Of a stretch of DNA of 64,000 nt, positions 12,298 through 22,849 are shown one piece after another. Within the stretch, counting starts at the first letter, position 1, and each line of letters starts with the position of its first letter. Under the pieces are notes generated by a model that saw only the letters and a list, made by a program, of their open reading frames with translations, was not told the DNA's origin and ran no database searches. The position numbers were made by a program, and so were the translations under genes. Source of the DNA: Coptis chinensis (lineage: Eukaryota > Streptophyta > Magnoliopsida > Ranunculales > Ranunculaceae); assembly GCA_015680905.1 (NCBI GenBank), contig CM027383.1:91718501-91782500 (forward strand), read 5' to 3'.

Positions 12298-15200
12298 TTG
12301 GTTATTAGGGTGTTATCCGAATCTTTGTCGGAAGGTGTTTGACGAAATTCGAGAGAAGATTTGAGGTTAAATAACTTGTAGAGATGGACCATTCCGTGAA
12401 CACTTCGTATGATGAGTCCGAATAGGAAGAACTACACCATCACGGAAAGCAAGATGGAAGACTTGCTTGCAAGGACTTGGCACTTCCCATTGAGAATGAG
12501 GGAGTAAAACCAGAAAAAGGCCCGATGGTACGTGAAAAGCGATTGGATACATTCGACGATGGATTGACGGCATTGTCTTTGGTATGGCCCAAGAGACTAC
12601 AACCTTGATTATGGAAGAAACTTCGAAGACCTTTATGAGAGGAAGTCGGGTGGAAACAAAGTGCTAGTCGTTAAGAAGTTTGCGGAACCACGAAGTACCA
12701 AGAAGGTTCTTGATATCCGAGCATCTTAATGAAGTCTGAGAATATCATCAATCGGATGCATTTGATGAAGATCAATTTGGGAGGCGAAGTTGAGGCTTTG
12801 TTTCTATTAGGCTCTACCCGAAAGTTGGGAGACATTAGCGGTTTTCTACATGGAGCCCAAGGATGGAATTGTTACCATGGAGATGGCTACCCGCGTCTTT
12901 GTTGAATGAGGAGACTAGAAGGAGTGCAAGCAGACTCTTCTTAACTTTCGAGAGGTCCTTTTCCACGAGAAACGGGGAGAGGTCGAAGCGAGAAAACCAT
13001 CTCGTTCTAGAGGTGACGCGAAGTAAATCTAGGGGTGAAGCTAGAACTCCTAAGGCGCAGAGGCAATGTTACTATTGTGCCACCAAAGGCATGATATGAG
13101 TAGCGAACACGAAGAGGGATGAGAAGAATAAGCGTGTACATGAAGACATGAACAGCAGAGATACTACACCGCACTAGTCGGCGACCCTAGTGGGGAATTG
13201 TGTCGACAGTGGTGTGTCTGTCTTAGTACCTCATGTCGGGGATCTGAGTGGGTGATAGATACGGGGAGCATCCTATCACGCCGTCCATGGGGATTCTTCA
13301 CTACCTACGGTTGTGGTGAATATGGTGAAGTAAGGATGGGTAACGATTGGAGTCTCGAAGATTATAGGCATTGGAGATGTTCATGTAGAAACCAATGTCG
13401 GCTACACCAACACTCAAGGATGTAAGACATGTCCCCGACATACGGCTAAGCCTAATTTAATTTTGGGAAATTAGATGATGATGGCTTTGTAAACTTCGTT
13501 TGGTAGCGGGTATGGAGGCCCGACCGCAGGTTCCATCATATTGGAGGAAAGAAAACTTGCTCTCTTTAGGGGCTAGTTTGTGTAAAGCGAATCTGCGCGA
13601 AGGTCCGCAAGAGATCGTGGTCACGTGGGCATAAAAGGGATGGAAGTTCTTTGCTAAGCAAAAGGTCGTGCGGACATTAAAGGTACACATTTGTGTACTC
13701 ATTGTTTGGTAGGAAAGCAACATTGGGGTGTCTTTCAAAGATTCCGATCTCACGAAAGGACAACATCCTTGAGCTAGTGTGCACCTGAGACTTATGTGGT
13801 CCTATGAGAGTGAAGTCCCACCGGGGAGCCGTTACTTCTTGACATTCATTGATGATCGTCAAGAAAGATATGGGCCTATAGTCGAAGACCAAGGATGAAG
13901 TACTTGGCGTGTTTGAGAAATTCCAAGACATGGTGGAAAGAGACTGGGAAGTTGTTGAAGTGTATTATTCGCTTCGGATAATGGGGGTGAGTACATTGGG
14001 CCATTTGAAGAGTATTGCGAGTCATGAGATTCGTCATGAGCGCACCGTTCCCAAGATTGCATAATGAATGGAATAGCGAGAGAAGAATGAACCGTACCAT
14101 TGTAGAGAGGATAAGATGCCAAAAAGCTACCTAGAAATACCGGGAAAAATCAATCTTGTCAAAGTGCATGTGATCAACTTGTCACCAACAAAAGCCCTGA
14201 ATAGTGATTATCCGAGAGAGTATGGTGATGCGAGAGATGTTGATTATGGATACTTGAGGGTATTTGGGTGCGGGGCATTTGTGCATATTAGAAGGATGAG
14301 AGATCCAAGCTTGATGACAAAGCCAAGCGATTGCATTTTTACAGGTTATGGAGATGAAAAGTTTGGTTACAAACTCTCATGATCCGATTAACAAGAAGGT
14401 AATCCGAAGTCGAGATGTTGTGTTCTTAGAAGACCAAACCATAGCAGACTTTGAGGAGGGTGTGAAGCTTCTGAGGCTTTCACCAATGATCTTGTTGATT
14501 GAACCGGAAGTTCCTAGTGTGGAGAAGGCATTGAGAATCAGAGAGAACCATGAGTTCAATTTCATGATGAGAATCCTATTGCTCATGATGGGATAGAACC
14601 TATTGGTATAGAAGATGCAGATGAGATGCATGAACCACCACCAGTTGCATCCTCACGAGGCACGGCCCGGATGGGGCAAGGAGGTCCGACAGAGAGAGAC
14701 TAGCTTCAACCGGTATCCACCACATCAAATGCGTCTTTACTATCGGATGGTGGAGAACCTATGTACTATCAAAGAGGGAATACAGGACAAAGAAAAGTGG
14801 TTGAAGGCCATGCGATGGCGAGATGGATTCTTTGCATAAGAATCACACTTATGAAGTTAGTTGAGAAACCCCGGGAGAAAAGTTCTCAAGAATAAGTGGA
14901 TATACAAAGTCAAGCATGAGGAGAACAATCCTCACCCAAGGCACAAAGCTTCGCCTTGTTATGAAGGGATTCGGTCAAAGGAAAGGGATTGACTTTGATG
15001 AGATTTTCTCTCTGTAGTGAAGATGACTTCTATCCGGGTGGTATTGGGTATGGCCCAAAGTATGAACCTAGAGGTTGCCTAGATGTTAAGACGACTTTTC
15101 TTCATGGAGACCTTGAAGAAGATGTCTACATGGACCAACCGGAGGGTTTGAGGTCAAAGGCAAGGAGCACCTAGTATGCAAGGCGATAAAGAGCTTGTAT

Positions 15201-16229
15201 GGGTTGAAACAACACCGAGACGATTGGTACAAAAAGTTTGACTCCTTTATGGTGAAGCAAGGATACAAGAAGTCCGCTTAGATCATTGTGTGTTTGTTAG
15301 AGATTTCGGATGGGGATTTCATAGTCTTTTGATTGTGTATGTGGATGATATGTTGATAGTTGGCCCAAACATCAACAAGATATCACTTTTGAAGAAAGAC
15401 TTGAAAGTAAGTCCTTTGAGATGAAGGATTTGGGTCAAGCAAAGAGATACTTGGGATGCGGATCACCCGAGAAAGAGTGGGAAGTTGTGGCTTTCAAGAA
15501 AGCTACATTGAGAAGGTGTTGAAGAGATTCAACATGGATCAAAAATTTCCTAAGGGTGAGCAGAAAGAGTCGGATGGAAAAGAACCCGGGCGTTTGATGT
15601 ATGCCATGGCGTGTACTAGAAGGACATTGCTTTCGCCGTTTTTTCAAATCCGGGTAAAGAGCATTGGGAAGGTGTTAAGTGGATATTGAGATATCTCAAA
15701 GGCACTTCCAAATCATGTTTGTGCTTTGGTGGAAGTAAGCCCTTACTTGAAGGCTACAAACGCTGATTATTGGTGATGTTATTTCGATGAAGTCTACCCT
15801 CCGGTTATCGGTTACTTTTTAGGGGGAGCGGTTTCTTGGCAATCTTTGTGTTGCCCTCTCCACTTCCAGTACATTGCAAGCCAGCGAGTGTTGCAAAGAG
15901 TTGCTATGGATGAAGAGGTTCTTCGACGAACTAGGGCTAAAGTAAAGCAGGTTTGTAGTTCTACGGTCGAGTGCCATCCACTTGAGCAAGAATCCGAAGT
16001 TTTCATTCTAGATCCCAAACATACGCGCGCGTTATCATTGGATTAGAGAAGTACTTTCGAAGACAAGCATTGTATGAAGATCCATACCGACAAGAACGGG
16101 TCGGATATGATGACCAAAGTCTTACGAAGGTAAGTTTGATGTTTGTTGCTATGAATTGGAATGGCGGACACTCCTCCCCCGCTGATTTGGCAATTGCATG
16201 GGTAGCCCCCCTTGTTAGGGGAGGGGAGA

Positions 16230-16777
16230 TTTGAGTTATCCCTCACATGAGGAGAGAAACCGGAGAATAAACGGGCAAACTTCGAAATCGCAATGGTACC
16301 ATGGCTTGATTGGGAGCAGAATAACATAGACCCAGTTCGGCTTCATGATAATATAATTTTGTGGGCCTTGCTACAGCGAAATTTGGTTTTGGAGAAAAAC
16401 CAAAAATCAAGGTTTTGAAAACCTAACCAATGAACCAAACAAGTCGGAAGGATTGGAATCCGGACTAAAACAAAGATTAATGGAGATACCTTCAGTAAAG
16501 AGATAACCTGATCTAGTAAGGTGAGAGGCTGTAAAGGAGAGATTGTAATCTTCCTTCCCACCGGCTCTTGTGGAAGTAGGCATCATTGTCGAACCACGGT
16601 AAATCTTTTGTTTGGGTTTGCTTTTCCGCTTTTACATTATTATCCATTGTTAATAGTTGTTTAGCAGTTGGGCATGTTAGTATAGGTTGTAGTTGATATT
16701 TAGATTTTGTCGGGAGTTGAATTGTGTTATCTGTTATCGGAGTGGGAAACCGATTGGTATTGGTGTAATCCCCAACA
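16230..16777 (+). repeat. 3' LTR of the Copia fossil (548 bp), preceded by a polypurine tract
   Basis: Preceded by a purine-rich run (AGGGGAGGGGAGA, about 16217-16229). Shares most of its sequence with the 5' LTR but is about 90 bp shorter. Ends CCCAACA just before the right-hand AGAAT duplication. Confidence 0.87.
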
Positions 16778-16911
16778 AGAATGTATGTAGTATTAGTACT
16801 TAGATGTTGAACAGTGGCGCAAACAGTGTAACCACGTTGGAGTAGGAGACAAACCAGCCATGAACCAATGAAGCCACTTCCACCTGTTACACACACCACC
16901 TTCTTCTCCAT

Positions 16912-18459
16912 TACAGCAGTCTGCACTTGTTCTCTCTTCCTCACTCTCGCACACACACAAACACTCAGTGACACACTTATATTGCTTAAAACAGTTGTTG
17001 ATGATTGCCTCCCATATCCATGATGTCAAAGCACTGTCACATGATGATGCTGATTAAAAGTGCATACAGAGAAAAATGCATACAGAATTACAGATATGGC
17101 TTGACTGCTGGAGAGGGGACAGATATGTGGGGATGGGCAAGGCAGCAATTATTGGTATCCCTAAGGGAAAACAAAAAGGGGAAAGTTGCAGCATTTATCG
17201 TTCCATAATGAACTCAATGTCTCAATGATCTTCTCAGCTAGTGCTGATAGCAGGGTATGTACTCTTCACTGTCATTTTCAATTTTACGTGTCCTAGCCTA
17301 GAGAACCTTAAACATGACGTCTCTTTCGCGTGGTACAGTGGTTCCCATGACATCATCATTACTGGAGAATCACAATTCACAACTCAAATTCATGTAGTAT
17401 GTTCAATATAAGCAACCATTGGACGCTTCACACCGTTTTGGACACTAAAGACCATATATAATTATGCCCAGCTTTGATTTGACAAACTCCCTGGCCCCTG
17501 CAAATGTCCTCTAGGAAGTGAAGAAAATTAATTCCGGGTCAGAAGGTAACCGAGGAAACTTTTTGGTAGAAATGTCGTGACAATCAGCGACATCTGCTCA
17601 AGGCTCAATTTTCAGAGATCAGTGTTTCAAGGGGTCGATATGTTGCCATGCGACGATAACTTTTCCATGCTTGAGAGCGTGTAATTAAAAGATCAGCTTG
17701 TCAGCTGGGTATATGGTCCAATTGAACTGCTTTTTCATGTAGATACCATGAGTTACTCTTCTACATGCTGCTGGCATATATTTGAGACAATAATCCCCAC
17801 ACTTCATAGAGCTGCACTTATTGGCAGAATTTACAACTTTGCAGGTTATTTACCTTCATATATAAATTCTACAGTCAAAACGGAAATATTATGCTGATAT
17901 TTATGGACGTCTGGAATGCAAAAGTAAAGCCCTTGCAAGCTCTAGGATACCCACACTTGACACTCACATTAGCTTATAATCATTGCATACATAAAATAAC
18001 GAGCTTAACATTTGACATTATAAAACCTAATTATATGACTAAGAAAATTTATCCAAAAAAAACAACATATGGCTTAGAAATTAAGAATAATCCAATAAAA
18101 AAACAGACATCATTTCACCAAACTATGTTTTTATGGAAGCACAGATATATATACAGCATATATGCCAGTTCTAGTGATTGCCCGGCAAAAGTACACATTC
18201 AAACGTCCAATGACACAATTCACAGGATACAAGTATGCACTCAGAGAATAAAACAGAGCTGAACAGGGGCTGTTGGAAGACTAATAAAAGAAAAGGCAAA
18301 TTATACGCTTCACTCACATTGCATTCCTTCCACAAATAAAACAAGCATTGGGGCCAGAAACAATTCACAGTTGAACATACTTTAAGTGTTTGTAACATAT
18401 AGTTTTCTCAATCAACAGATAGGTTGGCATGGTATTACTTAAAGAGCGTTCACATACTA
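16912..18459. other. Intergenic, between reductase copies B and C
   Basis: The left part should be the 5' flank of copy B. I see no ORF with family features and no RNA gene. An AT-rich stretch at 17.9-18.2 kb has a 123-codon open frame with no recognisable domain, which I treat as chance. Confidence 0.4.
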
Positions 18460-21088
18460 TCAAGGAATGTACCCTTTGCTTCTTAAACTTTCGACAGAGT
18501 CCTTGATGATTTTCTCCATAGGGGTGAATTGGAAACCCAAGTCAATCAGCTTCTTAGACCCATCTTCAGCCCGCAGTAATCCAGGTTGTGAATCCTTTGG
18601 AAATCTTCACAAAATAGAATCAGATGCACAGTTTAGTTTTGCTTGTATAATGGTAATTGACATCAGGATAATTAATGTACTCATCATGCAGAACTTTAAG
18701 ACACTCTACTGGCGGGAAAATAATATTGAAATTCTGGGATGACACAACGAGAAGTTTTGTGGCAGATGTCCTTTTGAATCACCCGTTACACTGAAATACA
18801 GAAAGAAGTTAATATATGAGTTAAATGTAGCCGAGTAAAGTGTTCCAGGCATAACGAATAAAAAGTAGTCATTTCAGTAAGTTTTTCCCTCTTTGATCTG
18901 GTAAGTTTATGATATTACCAAAGTTAAATAAATAGAAGGTTGTAGGATCCTACATTACAAAGGATACAAAATAGATATAAAGCTCAGAAATTAACTACTG
19001 TATAAGTACTATAACCCAAGTCCAGCAACTACCAGACAAGGCGTCAAAGAATCCCATCTAAATGTAGCGATTTTACGTAAACAAGTCTTCTGTCTAAGTT
19101 AGATTTAACATTGAATCATATTGAAAATAGAAAATGCCAACAATAAAAGATGCAGTATACCCAGACTTCCAAAGTGTGCCTCATTTTACCAATCGAGTTG
19201 AACATGTGGCAGCATGGGCCAAACCTAATCCGTGCAAATGCGGGTCCACTTATTTTCAAAACACAAACATACTGATTTTGGTTCGAGATTTCAATTAGAT
19301 TTCTCATGTCTTTTGATTACTGCTTCCAATCAGATTCTAGTGAAGCTCATTACCTAGGGATTTTATACTCAGGGTAGAGTTCCGCAACTTTAGCTGCAAA
19401 GTCACTCCAATGGTTTATGGCTTCAACACACACGTGCCTTCCTGATGCAGACAAATTCTCATACAACACAATGTGAGCAAGGGCGACATCTTTGACATGA
19501 ACAAGCCCCATGTAAAAATCCTTGTAATCTTCAGTGCAACCTGTACCAGAAACCAGTGACTAATGAAAAATCAAAGAAGCCAAACTTGCAGGAGAGAACA
19601 TTTAGTTAGTAAAGATTTTATCGTCGTGTACATAGCTACTGTTATGTTTATGGTCAAAATTCATATTGCTATTTCCGATTACCGACTAAACATTTCCCGT
19701 GGGAGAAAGAATACGTGGTCACTCAAGAAGATTTTTCGACAGCGAGACATGGACCTTTGCTACCCTAAATGTAATCCAGATGAAGGCTTCCTTCAAGTTA
19801 AAGGAAGATTTTACTCTTTAGTAACCAGGAAACTTCAACATAGTCAGTCATAATCAAGAGAGAAGACAAAGCCTGATTAAAGGCCATCAGATACTTGCTT
19901 ATGTTCCAATTCCAGTACTCACTAGTCCCCTAGAGCCAGGTCCTGTGGCTATTAAACTGTAAGCGCATATATGTTAGACAAATTAGTACAAAGGTAACAC
20001 TGATCATACCGCAATTAAAACTCAGTGAGGAGGGTTGTAGTTGCAATCACAATAAACTATTCTATTATGCAGCAGTTGAATTGATCCATTTGTTTATAAT
20101 ATACAAAATACGAGTATTAGCAAACAGATGCTAAAGTGAGTTTAAGAGATAAACAAGGCTAGAAGCACGAGACATTACCTTCAAGAAGGCGAACGAGCAT
20201 CAACATGCTGGAATTAATGATGGGAGGAAGAATCGGTCCCATGACAAGGCCAGGATTGATGACTACCACATCCAAGCCCGTATCTTTGGCAAACTCCCAT
20301 GCAGCTTTCTCAGCCATTGTTTTGGAAATAGGATACCAACACTAAATAACATAATCATAATAAATAAATAACATGCTGCTGCGATTCGTTTTTTCAATAT
20401 TTAACTAACTACACAACTGGAGCAAATAGAGATAAAATCACCTCGTTCTGCTTGCAGTATTCGAGATCAGTCCAGCAATCTTCTCTTTTGACAACATCAG
20501 CAGGCCAATCAGGATTAGGAGTGATAGCAGAAACTGATGAAGTAACAACCACTCTTTTCACTCCACACTCCTTTGCCGCTTTCAACACATTCTTCGTCCC
20601 TTTAATAGCTGGATTCAAAAGTTGCCCCTGCCATTAATGAATTGTATACTTACTAAATTTTACTTGATAGGCTTTCATTATAAGTTCCTCTATTGAGTTA
20701 CTGACCTCAGGATCGGTGACTGGATCAACAGTGCACGGAGAAGCAATGTGGAAAACACCAACAGTGCCATTGATTGCAGCGAAGAGTGAGTTGTAGTCAA
20801 GGAGATCAACTTGAAAGAGACGGAGACCAGATTCTGCGCCTTCCAGAGCTTCCAAGTGCTTTGTTTCTTTCTCCTCATCTGAAACATTAGAATGGCAAAT
20901 GAAGGTACAATTTAAAATATGAAAGGAGTAGTAGCAGTAGTAGTTAGTGAGTAGTACGTACCAAGACGTTGAACAGTGGCGTGAACGGAGTAACCACGTT
21001 GGAGCAGGAGACGAACAACCCATGAACCGATGAAGCCGCTTCCACCTGTTACACACACCACCTTCTTCTGGATAACTGAAACTTCCAT
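18460..21088 (-). CDS. Cinnamoyl-CoA-reductase-like NAD(P)-dependent reductase, copy C (intact)
   Basis: Exons are 20962-21088, 20706-20878, 20442-20627, 20179-20341, 19354-19540 and 18460-18604: 981 nt, 326 residues plus TGA, with all junctions in frame and GT-AG. The first ATG gives [21 protein letters not shown], a slightly longer N-terminus than the other copies. The Rossmann loop is [10 protein letters not shown], the catalytic Ser lies in VVTSS, and the Tyr/Lys pair reads CWYPISK, again not the CCR signature NWYCYGK. The C-terminus ends SKGYIP. Exon 4 reads [12 protein letters not shown], close to copy D ([12 protein letters not shown]) and unlike A and B (WYSV-KTTAE), so C and D form one pair. 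A soluble cytosolic enzyme is likely; the substrate is unknown. Confidence 0.91.
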
Positions 21089-22849
21089 TCTCTTCTCTTC
21101 TCTCAAATTTTGGCTTAAGAAGACATTCTTTTATCTCATGAGATACAATCATATAAAGCTTCTATCCAAGCCAGTATGGTGGACAAATATTTGAAAGTGG
21201 ACAAACACACTCAGCCAAAGTGGACAAACACACTTGGATTAAGAAGACATTCTTTATTCCATAAGCTTTAATTGCATAAATATGTCGGGTGGAAAATACA
21301 ATAAAAATTAATTGGAAAAAACAAGGGACAGCATCATCACTCACTCAAATGACGGATGCTAGTGTTCTGAAATCGAAAAGAATACATTGATACAAGTGTT
21401 AAAAAATAAATAAAATAATATATTGATACAAATGTTAAAAGAACCTAAGTACATTGCTACTTAATTGTAACAAAAAATAGTCAAACTACAAAATCAACAA
21501 ACCAAAATCCAACTATCTATCATATTGGTGCCTCCACCACACCCTCTGCCCGAGCCAATTCCACCACTCCCCATCAGTCACTTATCCTCCTCCAGTTACA
21601 ATTTACCGGTGCAATGTATGTGATACCAAAATCACCGGACATAGCGGATTTGAGGACCACATGTCCAAGCATCATGAAACCCCACATCAGTGTCTCAATA
21701 AATAGTCTCAAAAGATACTTCTCTCATGCAGATCTTAACAAAGATCAAGAACATAATGGTAAAGGGCATTAGCCACAAATAGATCAAACTGGTGTTTGAA
21801 TCATTCGGTAATTCTTGTGCAACAAACATCATGGTTTTGTTAAAACAGTAGGAACTTCCATCCCAACAGACACACGTGAATCACAATAGACACGAAAATG
21901 CAAATAATTTGCTTACAATTAAACAACATCAACGTAAAAGAAGATCAGTTAGTTGTTTGTGAAATTTTGAAAACTTGTTCATAAAAGTATTTAACACAAA
22001 GAAAGGGTTGCCTTTTCGGTATTTTGGAATTGGAAATACCTATTTAATCTTTCCTCTCATTTCATGTTCTACAAGACTACAATACTCCTAGGAAAATATT
22101 ACAAAATTTGCCAGTTAAAAAACCCAGACTACAACACGACGATGGATCAAATGATGAGATTGCTTATATGTTTACTTATCTTGATTTGTTTAATAGAGAT
22201 TTAGTTGTTTATTGGAAAAAATAATAATAATAATAATGACAATAATAGCATTAAAGATACGGTCCGGTTCAACGTCATATAGCCTCAAAAACTCAAAAAC
22301 TCTTCTCACCCTCACAAGTCACTCTCAAGCTAGGCTCCATTGATTCCTAGAAGCAAAAAAAAAAATCGTAAGATTTAACACATCTTAAGAGAGAGGATTT
22401 GTGGACTGTTCAAATTAAGTTTACTACAATCCCTGTGGAAGAACAAAGATAAATAGTTTGCATACGTATTCAGTTTTCACAGGCCTACCTCCCTGCTTCA
22501 GAAGTTATTTCCTATACAAGACCCCTTTTGAGAATTTGTGGACCAGGACTTAAACAAAATTATACTAAGTGCAACATCCATTATGCCTTATCATTTCGTC
22601 AACATGCCTCATACAGTCATACACTATATCTACTACCAATAGTGACATTACATATCCATATTGTGAAGGATGACCTGGCGCCTTGGCCTAAAATTCAAGT
22701 CCTAACATGACAATGACACATTTCTAGCTAATACACATACCGTAGATTAAACTGAAGCTTTCAATCTTGATCTCTTTCAAGATTAATAACTTAATTGACA
22801 GATAGGCTGACAGGGAATTAGTTCAAGAATAAAGAGTGATTACATCTTC
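21089..22849. other. Intergenic, between reductase copies C and D
   Basis: The left end is the presumed promoter of copy C. It shows a duplicated block (AAGAAGACATTCTTT at about 21117 and 21243) and repeats of GTGGACAAACACACT at about 21199-21235. A small C2H2-finger-like open frame is listed separately. The rest is AT-rich DNA with no recognised gene. Confidence 0.45.
21481..21696 (+). pseudogene. Orphan C2H2 zinc-finger-like fragment
   Basis: An open frame of about 71 codons without ATG, bounded by stops. It contains one textbook C2H2 unit: Cys-x2-Cys, 12 residues, His-x3-His (RCNVCDTKITGHSGFEDHMSKHH split as CNVC...HMSKH), preceded by a Pro/Ser-rich stretch (SVTYPPPV). The plant QALGGH signature is missing. 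With no start codon or partner exon visible, it is either a lost terminal exon or a relic. Chance cannot be excluded for a motif this short. Confidence 0.35.

Larger units (their letters stand above)
11648..16777 (+). mobile_element. Copia-type LTR retrotransposon fossil, antisense in intron 1 of reductase copy B
   Basis: A complete but heavily decayed element of about 5.1 kb. It is flanked by the 5-bp target duplication AGAAT (11643-11647 and 16778-16782) and ends in TG...CA. Order of parts: 5' LTR, tRNA-Met-type primer site, gag remnant with a zinc-knuckle-like stretch near 13060, integrase-like region about 13.7-14.4 kb, reverse transcriptase about 15.06-15.42 kb, RNase H about 15.7-16.05 kb, polypurine tract and 3' LTR. 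Integrase before reverse transcriptase places it in Copia (Ty1-like). It carries many breaks (well over ten) and no long open frame. The two LTRs differ by numerous substitutions and indels, so the insertion is not recent. Its sense strand opposes that of the host gene. Confidence 0.9.
9615..16911 (-). pseudogene. Cinnamoyl-CoA-reductase-like copy B, decayed and split by a Copia insertion
   Basis: Same six-exon plan as its neighbours: exon 1 at 16800-16911, exon 2 at 11397-11573, exon 3 at 10816-10989, exon 4 at 10442-10604, exon 5 at 10124-10310, exon 6 at 9615-9749. Exon 1 lies 5.2 kb from exon 2 because an LTR element sits in intron 1. Without the element and its duplication that intron would be about 91 bp, close to the 100 bp of copy A. 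Damage to the host gene: an in-frame TGA in exon 3 (plus-strand 10846-10848) where sisters have Trp; two deletions of 4 and 8 nt just before it that together keep frame but scramble a few residues; an extra GGCG at the exon 2 acceptor that breaks phase; and in exon 6 an insertion and a 2-nt loss that end the frame about five residues early. The Tyr-Ser-Val-Ser-Lys active-site stretch survives in exon 4. Confidence 0.88.

Noticed and set aside
12863-13425. Separate host genes within 12.8-13.4 kb
   Set aside because: These open frames lie inside the Copia fossil between its LTRs and are remnants of its coding region or chance frames.
17891-18262. 123-codon open frame on the plus strand between copies B and C
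   Set aside because: AT-rich, low-complexity composition, no domain and no exon context.
20452-20637. Plus-strand open frames inside reductase exons (also at 6748, 10766, 24799)
   Set aside because: They recur because they are the antisense of the conserved exons 3 and 4 in every copy, not separate genes.
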